Positions 34,053 through 46,933 of a DNA stretch of 64,000 bases are shown piece by piece. Where the stretch lies: assembly GCA_015698045.1 (NCBI GenBank), contig BLAL01000334.1, forward strand, positions 186,001 through 250,000, given 5' to 3'. Under the pieces are notes generated by a model. That model saw only the letters and a list, made by a program, of their open reading frames with translations, had not been told where the DNA came from and did not search any database. The translations under genes and the position numbers were made by a program. This stretch comes from Rhizophagus clarus. Lineage: Eukaryota > Glomeromycota > Glomeromycetes > Glomerales > Glomeraceae. The stretch's first letter is position 1; each line of letters begins with the position of its first letter.

Positions 34053-36669
34053 CATAATATTTGTAATCAGTTGTCTAACTGGGTTTATAAGACTGGATTA
34101 GGACTACAAAGTGATTATTAGGCTTATAGTCAAAAACAATTGGACCTATAAAAATGACCAACACTGTAATTGCAATGTTTTTTTTTTTTTTTTTTAGTAT
34201 ATAATATGATGACTTTTGCAGAATAGAACCAAAAATAAAATATATAAATAATGTTTCTGAATAAAATCTCACTAATAAAAAAAGAAAAAAAACTCCTTTC
34301 CTGTATTATATAAAAATTATATAAGGATAGCGAGATCGATATATTAATCTAACTTCCCCATAAATTATTCGATTTATTTCCACAATTCAAATTGTCCTTC
34401 CATTTTACTGATGCCTGATGAGATAATATTCTACAGTCACATCAGAAGTTTGGCACAGTATCATAAGTGCGACGTACTTGTTAAATCATTCATAGTAATT
34501 TTTAAAGCAAAAATAGAACATAATGGTAAGAAAAATTGGAATTCTTTAATTTGGCTGAATCAAAAAATACTTACTGTACTGTATATGGTTAGAATGATGA
34601 AATGTATAGACCTCATTTTGAGTTATGGACCAAAGTTTAAACGTTCGCTAAACTTTTTAAATTTTTTTGCACATGAAAATTGTAGTTAAGGGAACCATCA
34701 TTAAATTCTCCGCAATTATCCGACACTCTAGTTAATTCTGACGAACGATTAAAATTTATCAAAACCACGTGAATAAAAATCGATAGAATTTTTATGCAAG
34801 TGTCACCTTATTGATCACCATATTATCAGCATATAAAAAATGTCTCTCTCCTAACGTTGTCAATAAAAATAGACAGATTAGCTCGTTCCGAGCGTAAAAA
34901 AAAAAGTCTCTCTCCTAACGATGACCCAACGTGCCTTTAAAGTGAATCAACTTGGACCAATGACATGAACTGGTAATAAATACTTTGCACAACAAAGGAT
35001 TGTCATTTATGCTGTACAACTTTGCCAGCTATTCGGGTATTGATATTTTACCAATTCAAGATAATTTCTTGTCTTTATAATGTTTCAAAAGATGTACAAC
35101 AAATATGCATATCATGTCTAGAAATGAACGTCGAATAATGAAAAAAGAGCATATATTAGGTACAATAATAGGTACTTGGCAAATTTAACGAATCCACAGG
35201 AACAACATTGTCTCGAATCGTTGTTTCAGGTCAATAAGCATTCTATTTAAAGTTCGATCGTGCACAAAGTTACAGAAATGGCAATTTATCAATATCATTT
35301 ATGATTTAATTTTCCATTTACGGCACTATTATACGTCATTGAGGAGCTAAAGAAAAAAATATATAATACCTACCTATGGATTTAATTCACATTAATATTT
35401 CTAAAATTGTTGATTAAAGGTCCAACAGCAGTTTCGTTATACGGTAATTACAACTATAAAATCCCCGAAATTGGAAATAACACATTGCGAACTTCAGTTA
35501 CCCCTTTTATTACAAATATCCTGAAAATGTCAAAAAGTTGAAAGGCGGAAAAATAAATTTGGTATTTGTAATGTTAGAAGTAACCTTAACTGATATTCAA
35601 CATACAATCATTTAAATGTACATTACGAAACGATATACAAATAAATGATGGAAATCTCCAGAAATTCTCACTATGCAATGATTGAGCTTATCTTGCTGTA
35701 ATAATTGATTATATTGGTCAAAATAAAGAATTTATGAAAGAAATAAAGGGAAATTGTAATGATATTTATAGGTTTATCATTAGTACATTGCATTTTTTTT
35801 TCGAAAGATTTTCTCTGATTTTCCGTATTACCCGATTTTCTCCGATTAATTAATGTTGAGCAGCAAAATGAACGACAAATAAAATTGCTTATTAATAAAT
35901 TTTGGTTAACATTAAACTGACAAACAAAAAACAAATGAATTTTTAATTCAGTTTTATCTTACGAATTATTTAACTGAATAGCATGAACAAAGTAATATTT
36001 ACATTATCTTATATAAAACTGGATCTGGATGTTCAAAATATTATGTTGATTTACGCTTTTTGGTCCTTCTTTTAATTAAAGATGTTTAGACACGCGATTA
36101 ATTAATAATTTTTATCATACCTTAAAGAGAAGTTAGATGCGAAATCTAAAAGAATGAGCAAAACTGGTTAAAGATGGTAATTTCCATAAAGAAAAAAAAA
36201 AAAAAAAAATAAAAAAATAATCAACAGATTATCATAAGGCTGAATGTATTTACTTTTACGCCTTTCCTATTTTAATATTAATTTTGTTTACTAAAGGATT
36301 AAATACTTTATATATCTGATATGTAACATAGCGCAGAAAAGAATATCACTTAGAAAGTGTTTCTTTGTTTAACATAAAAAGCTCTTTATTTGTTTATTTT
36401 TAATTTTGATTTACTTTCTAAAATTTGTTCTTAAGCCATTTGTCGCGCTTGCTTGCTCATTAGCCAATAACCAATTTGTAATCACACTTATTAGGAATTT
36501 TTTAATGATCGGACACGTAGGATGACGACAAAAATCTAATTTATCTTAATTTGGAATCATACAAGTTTACTAGACGTTTTTTATGGGACAGAAGGCATCA
36601 TCAAATTTACGATATCACAAAATCCTTTTGAATGAAGACCCAATAGGAATAAATGTTTATGATGTAAAT

Positions 36670-36707
<38 letters not shown>

Positions 36708-37205
36708 CCCATCTTTTTTTGGTAACACGACATCTTTTGAATGATAAAAGTAAAAGAATGGATTTTTAGTGTTGCAACACATTTATTTAAATGAGATAAA
36801 CACGGAGTGATGCTAACGGTAAACTTGATTCTTATGCTTTCTCTTATTCAACTATATTGGGAAGGAATTTAAAAGAACAAAAACAAAAAAAGTCATTTTT
36901 ACTGTATTATCACTATCAGTTATAGAATTACTCACTTACACGTGTCAATATGACGTAGTAATCACAAACCAACTGATTTTATGTAACCAATTCTAATGAT
37001 TACAGAAGTCCGTTTCGGAGAAATCATTTTACAATCCGGGTTTGTTTGATTTCTTTGTGTGACCTAACATAATATTTATTTGATAAGGTTTTTTGTCATA
37101 TAAATGATCTGACTAATGAAACTTTTTCCCTCCTTCAAAAACTGTAAAAACAACAACAACAACAACAAAAAAAAAAAAAAAAAAAAAACGATTAATTAAT
37201 TAATA
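34053..37205. other. Long intergenic region
   Basis: AT-rich with scattered A/T runs (34180-34195, 36195-36215, 36665-36705). Open stretches at 34411-34689 and 35671-35934 show no conserved features and no splice partners. A CAACAACAACAACAAC microsatellite and A run precede the F-box start at 37206. Confidence 0.45.
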
Positions 37206-38932
37206 ATGAAAAGAAAACGAAATGAAACTTTATCTAATCTTGCAACGGAAACTTTAGTACAGATTTTCAAAGATTTGGATTTTCGTAGCTTGCATTCCTG
37301 TGCGCTTGTTAATCGATACTTATGTCAAGTCGCAATTCCAATATTATGGATGGAACCATTCGAAAATATTTATAAAGAAAACTTACCTTTAACGAGTGGA
37401 AGAATTTTAAAAAATATGTACTTAACAAAATCTATTAAAAAGTTATCCCTTCTTGTTGATACTTACATTAATTGTTTACCTGAAGAATCAAAAGTCAAAT
37501 TAACTAATGCTGAAATTATGGGTTTTTATAAAACAAAATATCCAAATTATAATTATCCAAGTTTTTTACAAAATTTAGACATTATATGTTTATTTTTAGG
37601 TTGTCGTGCTTGGTTAAGTATAAGATTTAAATATAAACTTGTCTCTTCAGTAGATACAAGTTTACTTTTATATCAAATTAAGGTCCTATTTTTTGAATTA
37701 TGTAAACTTTTTATGAGTCATTGTATGGATATTAAGGGATTATATTTGTTAAATAAGAAATTTTCTGATGAATTGGAATGTGCGGAAAAATGTGATAATA
37801 ATTGTTTAAAAAATTGTCTTATTAATCATGTTATTAATCCAATCGTTAGTCAAATACCTGATTTACCTGGAGCTTCAAAATGTTTGGCTAAATTGGAATG
37901 TTTAGGAACTGATGATAACACTCCCTTGGAATTTTTTCAGAAAATCTCTCATTCTTGTAAAGGAATAAAAAATTTGATTTTTGCCCCTGGATTTGTTAAT
38001 ATTGATGATAAATTATCAATCCTTGCCTCACAAAATCATTTGAAATATTTAATCTTACAAGGTCATTTGTGCGATTATTCTCCTGAAATACGACAAGTTT
38101 TTGAAAAGATTTTCAAATGTATTGAATGGTTAACTATTGATGGAAGATTTATTTTACCAATTTTTAAAAATTTTAATTCTTTTGATAATCTTGTCTCTTT
38201 GGAAATAATTACTAAATATCAATATTATAATCAAAATCATGATATTTTTAAAATTTTGGCGGATGCGGAATTTCCAAAATTACAATATTTTCTTGTTGAT
38301 ATAGGAATGTCATTTTTTAAATTATGGTCATCAATAATTTCAAAAACAACAAATTTAAAAAAAATTGTTTTATTATGGAATAATCGTTTGGTTCAAGATC
38401 TTGTCGGTTTCGCTGATTTAACTTCAAGTATTATAAATCATTGTCCAAATCTTATCATTTTGAAGATGAATTGGATTAATAATTATAGTGAATCTATTAA
38501 TTATTTATTAGAAATTTTTAAACATTGTGTTAAATTGGAATATTTTGGAACTCTTAATAATGATTTATTCGATGAAGATTATTATTTACCTTTATTAGGA
38601 ATTAATTTACCTCCAAATTTAAGAGTTTTAAAACATTTGAATGTTCCTATTAATTATCCTGTTGAATTTTTGGAATTATTTTTTAGGAATGCTTCAAATA
38701 GGTTAAACGCTCCTTTAAATATTGATTTGAATTTGTTTCCAAATCATGAACATTCAAAGGTTGCTCAAGATTATTTCTTGTCCGGTTTAACCAATCCTGC
38801 TTTTACAAGATTTGATTATGATAAAAGACTTAATTATTATCGTTGCAATTTGAGGTATGTTTTTATATTTACGAATTTTATAGTATTTGTTTTATTCCTA
38901 ATTTTAATTTTTTAATTTATAGATATACTTAA
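37206..38932 (+). CDS. F-box protein (two exons, 552 aa)
   Basis: Residues 8-48 (LSNLATETLVQIFKDLDFRS, then CALVNRYLCQVAIPILW) form an F-box for Skp1 binding. About 480 residues of leucine-rich irregular repeats follow, the presumed substrate-binding part, with Cys-containing stretches (CAEKCDNNCLKNC). The frame runs on to 38915, but a clean intron 38855-38922 (GTATGT...ATAG) removes a hydrophobic tail and gives the terminus RCNLRYT, matching the expected soluble protein. I prefer the spliced form. It lies upstream of a similar F-box gene on the same strand. Target unknown. Confidence 0.85.
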
Positions 38933-39762
38933 AGCATGATTATTTATTTACTCTTTCGATTTAAAATATTGAATTGAGCTAGCATGCAACAAGAAGTTTG
39001 TAGGTCATAAATAAGGGAATTTTGGGAACATTAGGCTGTCTATCCATTTTTTATGATCCGTAAGAAATATAATTTATTTAAGAAAATTCTCACAAATTTA
39101 ATCGCTCAACAAACTAAAAGAGTTGGTAGGAACTGGGAAGACGCAAATAATTCAAATAATTTCATAGTCGTGGCGAACAATAATTTTCCAAACTTATAAT
39201 TATTGGTACTATGTCACATGATATCAATACAATACTTTCTCGTGATATCAACTTGACTAGCATTATTGTAATACAATTTATGAAAACAGTATTAGTATAG
39301 TACAAATACCTCGCGTAACCATATTAGCACGTGATATCTATAATAAAATTTCCACTTTTATATAAAAAAAAAAAATAAATAATGCGGAGACTTGCCAAAA
39401 AAAAACTTAGTTGTTTTTTTCTCCTCTTTCTCTACTTTCTCTACTTTCACTTCTTTTTTTTCGATCAACCTTTATTTAAAGTGCCGAAAAATTTGAGAAA
39501 TTATCTAAACCAAATATAACTATAGTTATCACGTTTATATAATTTTTTTTTTTTTTTTTTTTGAGTTAATCAAAGGATTATCCGAAAACCCCAAAATAAT
39601 ATTCCTTTTTTTTTTTCTCCGAAGCGTATCGTCAATTTTTTTGTTTTTTTTTTGTTTTTTTTTTTTAAATTTTAGATTTAACTTTGTTGTAGCACGAAAT
39701 CTTTTTTTAATTATTACACCAAAATATTTTGATCGACGTTAGCATATCGGTAAGATATAAAA
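38933..39762. other. Intergenic region between two F-box genes
   Basis: T-rich promoter-like stretch 39540-39670 before the next gene. Repeated CACATGATATCAA / TCGTGATATCAAC / CACGTGATATCTA near 39215-39340 forms a small cluster of GTGATATC-type motifs. No coding signal is seen. Confidence 0.45.
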
Positions 39763-41928
39763 ATGGAATCATCGGATAATGTTTTGCCATACGGTATTTA
39801 TCTTCTTTACTTTTATTTTATTTTATTTTTTTTTTTAAAAAAAAATTGTTAATAAAATTTTATTTCTTTTGGAATAGAAATTAAGGTGGTTGGTGAAGAT
39901 AAAAAATGTTTAAAATCAACTTTAAAAAACTCTACAACAGATTCAACAACTTTTGAAAAGCTTAATTCATCATTATTGCCAAAAATATATACCTTAACCT
40001 TAGCCGAATCTAAAAGGTCGATGGCAGAATCGTCCATTTTAGATGGGCCTGATATGAATAATAACAAAATGATTGAGCAGGTCGATATTTTAATGGAGAA
40101 TGTCGAGTCACGATTATTAAACCAACCTGTATCAAACGACACAGTTATAAATGGACAAACAAGCCTACATCAGAATGCCAATTATTTACAACTTAAAAGT
40201 AATATTCAAGATTCGGAACGACAATCTCCGACGGTAGAAATGTTAGTAAGCCAAGTGGATGTATCAACATCAGTCGTAACAGGCACTTCTACTCAAATCA
40301 TGCAATATGATACTAGTGGAGTTAAATATGAGAAGATTCCTCCAATTCGATTTCTTTCAACCGAAACGCTTATAAAGATTTTCAAGTTTCTTTTTTATGA
40401 AGATTTATCCAGCTGTATTCTCGTAAACAAATCTTGGTGGTATGCTGCCATTCACGTTCTTTGGTCAGAACCATTTGAATTCATATTTGAAGGAGATTTT
40501 AGATCAGAGACAAAACAGGAAAAAATCTTTTCTTTAATGCGGGTTTATGTTAGCTGTTTTAAGGATGATGTAAAGAATAAATTATTAGAATCTGGAATTT
40601 CACTTCCTAGTGAATATTTATCAAGACCTGCTTACAATTACGCATCATTTTTACAAAATCTGGATGGTGGATTTTTATATTCTGCATGTCGTGAATGGAG
40701 ACAATGGCTTTGTCGACAAGAAGGACAAAGTTTTGCTCAAATAATGAGTGACACTGTAAAATATCAACAATTTTTACTATACCGAGAAATTTTCAAAATG
40801 TTTGTAGGAACATCACGAGCAATTAAAAAATTTTATTTAGACGAATTGGAATATTCAGGATTCCAGTGTTTTGATCTTCTTTCTATGGATTCTGAATTAC
40901 AATATTTGATCTCTCTTCCAGGTGCTACAAACTGTTTTCCAGAATTGATGTATTTTAGCTGTGATGGATGCATACCACGTGAACTTGTCAAATGTTTGTC
41001 CGAACTATGTCACAATATTGAACATCTGAGTTTCCATGGATGTGTTAATACGGGAGGACTTTCTGGCATTTTCCCTTTAATTTTATCCCAGAAAAAATTG
41101 CGACATTTAACTCTAATAGGCAATATGGGTTATTGCAAAACTCCTGAACTATCTATCGTATCAGAAGCTATTAAAAATATTGAGCGTTTAACATTGGTCG
41201 GAACGATTCAATTGGAGATGGGAATCTTTACTAGTTGTCATAATATAAAATATTTGGAATTATACGATGAAAACAATGATTCAAGTACTTGCAGAGTTCT
41301 TAACTTTATTGATACATCATCAGTGAAGATCGAACGAATTACTTTGCGAATTTTCTATGTAGATCAATACGTCAATAAATTGGTAGAGATTATCAAAAAC
41401 TCAAATACGAATCTTAAAATGGTTGATATAGAATGGCGCGTTCAAAGCAATGAATGTGTTAGCGGTACTAATCGTATACTGCGTAATCTAGCTGTATGTT
41501 GTCCGAATCTTCTCATACTTAAGGTCCCAATTTTGTTATATTATAACCAAGAAGCTTTTGATTTATTTACAAAAGTTTTACACAAATGTCAAGAATTGAT
41601 TTATTTGGGTATTACAGGACCTTCAATTTTCAGATATCAAAATTACTTGTTAGAATTTGGTTCTGATTTGCCACATAAATTAGAATTCCTTTATTATGAT
41701 ACAATTCCGAAATATTGTGATGAGAAACTGCTTTGTGAATTTTTCAGTAATATAGTGAAAAATCTTGGTAAAGCTATTTCTATCGAATGGAACCCTTTTA
41801 ATCAAGAATATCACAATAGAATAATTAAAGAATATGCAGATAGTGGAAATGTTATTTTAAAGAAATTGAATGAAGAAAGTGTATTCCCATATATTGGATT
41901 TGAACAATTTTATTATAGAAAGAGGTAA
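39763..41928 (+). CDS. F-box protein with long N-terminal extension (two exons, 693 aa)
   Basis: Exon 1 (39763-39793) encodes MESSDNVLPY. An intron 39794-39877 (GTATTT...ATAG) joins in phase to EIKVVGEDKKCLKSTL. This start is preferred over internal Met codons because the junction keeps frame. The F-box is at about residues 160-200 (FLSTETLIKIFKFLFYEDLS, then CILVNKSWWYAAIHVLW), and leucine-rich irregular repeats follow to the C-terminus. The 150-residue N-terminal part is Ser/Thr-rich with no recognised domain. The F-box and downstream pattern resemble the gene at 37206, so the two are tandem paralogues, though divergent. Codon usage is less AT-extreme than that of the 37 kb gene. Confidence 0.85.
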
Positions 41929-44466
41929 TCTATTAATCGTTTTTTTCACAAATTTAATTATTTAATTTTACTAATTAATTTTTTATTTTTTTTTTTTTAC
42001 GAATAAGTTTACGCGGAAAATTCAATTTACATCCAACGAAATTAGATAATTGAATGGTTTGTTTACTCTTTTTATTAAACGCATAGAAAGGAGTTGCCAT
42101 CATGCTTGTAAATTTTATCCTAATTTCATAATAAAAGATTATTCTTTGTAAACAAGGGTCCATGTTGAATTTCTACCGATAATTGAAATTCACTATATGC
42201 TACATTATCGTTTTCATTTATAGTATGATATCATAATAAAAAACATTTGCCATCATTAACTTAGAATGATTAACTTAGAATGATTATAAAATTTGTCATT
42301 ATGTTTGTATACAAATTATGAAAATCAGTTGATTTCTTAGCCAAATCTGTTAACGTTACCTAAATAATCGTGCAATTTTGCTATCCTTATTTCAGGGGTG
42401 AACTGATGATAGCCTTAACACCAGCGAACTATTTTCCTAGATCTGTTTTGTGATAATGCGAGCGAATCCTGATTTATCATAATTCGCATTACCTTGTATT
42501 TCGTCTCCTATATATAGAGATGACAATTCTTGTTGAATTTCACAAAACTCTTGCCCTTTAAATGCACAAGATTGTTCATGTTACATTCGTTTATTGCCGA
42601 ATGCAATTTATGCAATTTATATGCAATTTGTATTATTAATTATAGGAATTATTAGCTATACCTCACATTTACATCAAAATTGAAGATGAAATTAGAGCTT
42701 CTATATCATCCAATAAATTTGTTTTTATGTGCAACTACGTGGCGTAATGACATCAAAATGGTCGACATAGAAATGCCGAATATGAACAACATCATGATCC
42801 TAATAGTAAACTATTAATATGATAACTAAGTGTAGGCATTAATCTTTGACGAAGATCAAAATTCTTTCGATTAAAGCAATTAAAGCACAGAAATTTGTTA
42901 TACTGCAAATGATGATAAGACTTCAATTCGATGCCCTTTAATAACTTGATTATTATTACGTGAGTATTCTCAATATTATAATATACTGTAGAATAGAAAT
43001 TAGTTTAAAGGGCAAGATATTAAATGCCATCAATTGTAATCAAATATTCGATATATTATTCATTTCCTACTATATGTATCTCGGCGGTATAATTTTGATA
43101 AAAAAGACAGTTTTAAAATTTAAGATATTCGGATATTGTTATTATAATGTGATAGAGTTACTCCTGTTCAACTTGTTCGTGCTGCTACTATTTTATATAT
43201 TCCTTGAGTTTAAGTATTATTTTTAAAATATTCACAATATTTTAATGGAACTTGTATAACTTTAGAGCAAGAATTTGTACATAAGTCTGGGTCCTTTCAA
43301 AATTTCAGTATTAAATCAATAGAAAATTAATCATTATTTAATAGTTATTGTTCAGTTATTAGGGATAATGCCGCATATTTCTAATCGTCTGAATGATAAA
43401 CATATTATTCAGTAAGGGGAATTAGTTTTGTTAACTATCCCAGTATGTTCCAACTTGAGATTAACTGGACTATAATAAAACCAAAACCGGATTGTAACTT
43501 ATCGGTCCGATTCGGATTGACGTACTTAGAAGACATTATATTAATCACATACTATAATGTATTGTCCACCAACGAGATAAATTTTTCCTTTCGGAATTAA
43601 CAAATGCAACGATCTGCATTTCAACATTATATTTAAGAAGCATGTTGAACTTTAAATTCGCTCAATTTCAATGCCAATTTCAACTCCAATAAATTATTGG
43701 AAGTTTCTGACTCACATACTGTAGATACACGTTATAAATGTACGTGTTAATTATACATGTTGAAAAATATCAGTGTATTGGAAGGAATTATCGGAAGGTC
43801 CAAAGTAAAAAAGCCATTAAAAGCTCCAAGAACATCATTGTCTAAAGATAAATTTGTGCGAAATTATAATTATGGTTAAAACCTTCGAAACTCCGCAACC
43901 TATGTACCCAAAAGGAATTTTTTATATACAGTATTTCATACCACACAGTATGCAGTATTCTTAATACGCAGATTGTTCATTGGTGAGATGAAATTCAAGC
44001 TGCTGATGACGTATCTCCATAAAAGGTGGTAGTCAAAATCATCTTGCGAGAAACTCGTGGGAAATAAAATTAAATATACATATAATCTAGTAAACGTTAA
44101 AATTAAGATTGAACGAGCACTAAATGATTCAGGACTCGGGAGTTTTGTTGTTTGGGAATTTGACCTTAAAAAGGGGAAACTTTCATGTATGCCAAATTAG
44201 TAGCAGGTGATAATTAAAGATCATCAACCTCAATTCAGCTAATTTAGCTAAACAATAGCTAACATTAATAATACGCTTAAAACTCCAAGTTCTAAAATAT
44301 TGTGTTAGCTAAAAAGAAATAATATAGAAAAATTTTTAATAATTTGAGAATGAAAACTCAAATATGACTTTATTTTATCATATTTTTTTCTCTTTAAATC
44401 GGATTGATAATATATAAATTTAACAATTATCTTCTATAAACATCCGAGGTTATATTAACGTGTTCA
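41929..44466. other. Long intergenic region
   Basis: No supported gene. A small direct repeat (TTAACTTAGAATGA twice) is at 42254-42280. The open stretch 42960-43226 is hydrophobic and AT-driven, with no start context. Confidence 0.45.
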
Positions 44467-44548
44467 GACGGCATGGCCGAGCGGTTAAGGCGTTAGACTT
44501 GAAATCTAATTCCCTTTGGGAGCGTAGGTTCAAATCCTACTGTCGTCG
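44467..44548 (+). tRNA. tRNA-Ser (anticodon UGA)
   Basis: The acceptor arm GACGGCA pairs with TGTCGTC, with discriminator G at 44548. The D-arm contains GGCCGAGCGGTTAAGGC, the A box. The anticodon loop CTTGAAA carries TGA. The long variable arm TCCCTTTGGGA is typical of class II serine tRNAs. The T-arm GTAGGTTCAAATCCTAC holds the B box. Length is 82 nt without an intron. It decodes UCA and, by wobble, other UCN codons. Confidence 0.95.
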
Positions 44549-44550
44549 AA

Positions 44551-44561
44551 GTATTTTTTTT
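44551..44561 (+). terminator. RNA polymerase III poly-T terminator of the tRNA
   Basis: A run of eight T residues begins a few bases after the tRNA 3' end, the usual Pol III stop signal. Confidence 0.8.
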
Positions 44562-45300
44562 CATTCAGAGACATTATTTATAATTATTTATAAATTATTC
44601 GATCTATAGAATCATTGATAGATGGGGTTATTAATTGTAACAAAAGACATTATCATAAATTCCTATAATAAATAACATGTAAACATTATTTTTTCTTTTT
44701 GGCAAATACTAGTATTAATATCACAATGAACTTTTCAACTATCGACAATGAGTTCGCTATTAATCAGTCGACATTTATCGACAATTAAAATATGTTAAAG
44801 CACAGTGATATACTTACTCTACACGGACATTCCCATTATTGCCGATCATTTTGCCGATCCCCTATTCAAAAAAACACTATTATTAGTTAATTTGAGCCAC
44901 AAATTTATTTTGACCTTTTCTTTTCCACTTTTGATTTTCATCAGGCAGGTGATATTTAAATCCAAATCACACTTATGTGATCACAGTCCTATTTAGAATA
45001 AAAAATCACAGGGATTTAATGGTATGTTTACAAATTTTAAAAAAATTTGCATTAAATTTAATTATAATTTTATTAATTGTTATTAAATTTTATACAAAAA
45101 CCCAAAAATTAATACTTTCAAATTAACCAAAATGGGCTGAATTTTTAATTATTAAAAAAATTAAAAGTAATTTAATAATATTACATTAATCAATATAGCT
45201 GATAAAATAGAAAAAATTTCTTAATTACATTATAAAAAGTTAAGTATTAAAAACTAATTTATAGTTATTATCAGCAAATACAAGAATATTTATAGACTTA
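44562..45300. other. Intergenic region between the tRNA and the 9.5 kb transposon
   Basis: AT-rich and without recognisable features. It ends in TTA directly before the transposon terminus. Confidence 0.45.
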
Positions 45301-45560
45301 CATCAGGAAATTTTATAGTGTGAAAAGTTGCGCAAGATTACGCATCGTAATATTTCGTAAGTTTCCAGACCCGCCGCAAGTTTGTGTAAGCGTAATATTT
45401 TGTAACTTTTTAAAATATTTCAAAATATTACGATATGCAAAGTTTCGTAATTTTACGGTTCGTAATATTGTGTAATTTTATTGCGTAATATTTCGCAACT
45501 TTTTAAAATATTTTGACGATTCGTAATTTTACATAAATATTTTGTAATGTTTCAAAATTC
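45301..45560. repeat. Left subterminal degenerate CGTAAT repeats
   Basis: Many imperfect copies of CGTAATATTTCG / CGTAATATTTTGTAA, related to the ordered array at the right end of the element. These are likely transposase-binding sites by analogy with CACTA elements. Confidence 0.6.
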
Positions 45561-45679
45561 ATTTTTGTACTATAAGTTTATATAATGTATATTTTATTAG
45601 ATATAATATGAATTAAATTATAAAAATTACAAGTATTTATTACTATATACAGAATATATAAAAGTAAAAAAAGAAAGAG

Positions 45680-46400
45680 TAACGATACAATTAGATGTAA
45701 AAAGAAGAGAAACAGCTATAGTAACGTTGGTATTAGATATAAAGATAAAAGAAATATTGTTAGTATTGTTAGTATTAAGGTAAAAAGAGTTAAAGAAACA
45801 GTAAAAGGAGTAAAAGAAACATGGATATTATCGTTAGTATTAAAGTACAAGTAAAAAGGAATAAAGAAAACGTAGATAGTATTGTTAGTATTACGACATA
45901 AAGTAACAAAGAGGTAAAAAAAAACGCGTTAATATTAAAATAATTAGTATTAATAAATAAATATTTCTATACCTGCAAAGTAATTGAACAAAAGAATAAA
46001 GAAATAAAGAGAAAGGAAAAAAAAACATGTTGTTAGTATTGTTAGTATCGTTAGTATTAAAGTACAAGTACAAAGGAATAAAGGAAACATGGATATTATT
46101 GTTAGTATTACGATACAAAGTAACAAAGAGGTAAAAAAAAACGCGTTAATATTAAAATAATTAGTATTAATAAATAAATATTTCTATACCTGCAAAAAAA
46201 ATAAAGAAATAAAGAGAAAGGAAAAAATAAACATGTTGTTAGTATTGTTAGTATCGTTAGTATTAAAGTACAAGTAAAAAGGAATAAAGGAAACATGGAT
46301 ATTATTGTTAGTATTACGATACAAAGTAACAAAGAGGTAAAAAAAAACGAAAATAATTAATATTAATAAACAAATATTTCTATACCTGCAAAGCAATAAA
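45680..46400. repeat. Minisatellite region, units of roughly 200-230 bp
   Basis: The block containing AACGCGTTAATATTAAAATA, TTTCTATACCTGCAAA, and a GTTAGTATTGTTAGTATCG ladder appears near 45.9 and 46.1 kb, with a partial third copy near 46.3 kb. The minus-strand open frames found here are alternate reads of the repeat and are not genes. Confidence 0.7.
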
Positions 46401-46611
46401 TTATGAAATATATGTAAATATATTGTATATAATTAAAGAAATAATAGAAAGAAGAGACAAAAAAATTAAAAATATTGAACAAAAGAATAAAGAAATAAGA
46501 GACAAAAATAAATAAGACAAAAAACGCGTGCATGATTAAATGATTAAATCACATGCAAGAATCAACCTAATTTTGATTGGCCAGAAAATACGATATCGTA
46601 AAATTACGGAA

Positions 46612-46855
46612 ATCTGCATTTTAAAAAATCATGTACATCGTTACAGAAATTGTATATGCACAATTACTAAATATCATCCCCTCGTGATAAATTAAAAATT
46701 ATCAACACAAATTCAACACAAATTCAACAAATTTAACGAAATTTGGCCAAAATTAACAAATTTTTTACCAGAATTATCAACACAAATTGAACACAAATTG
46801 AACACAAATTTCAGCTACGATTTATTTATGTCACACCTGTATTGTTAAGAATTAA
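46612..46855. repeat. Inner inverted repeat, left copy
   Basis: About 240 bp, matching the inverse of 52566-52812 at roughly 85%. It includes CAATTACTAAATATCATCCC, AAATTTGGCCAAAATTAA and TTTATTTATGTCACACCTG. It also holds short AACACAAATTGAACACAAAT tandem units. It sits just past the 3' end of the accessory gene. Confidence 0.8.
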
Positions 46856-46933
46856 TAACCATTTTATTTATTAAAACTATATTATTATGGTAAAAAAAAT
46901 GCTATTACGTGTGATATATATAAAAAATAATAT

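Noticed and set aside
45891-46396. Three overlapping minus-strand hydrophobic open frames
   Set aside because: They repeat the same peptide because of the minisatellite period and lack any start context.
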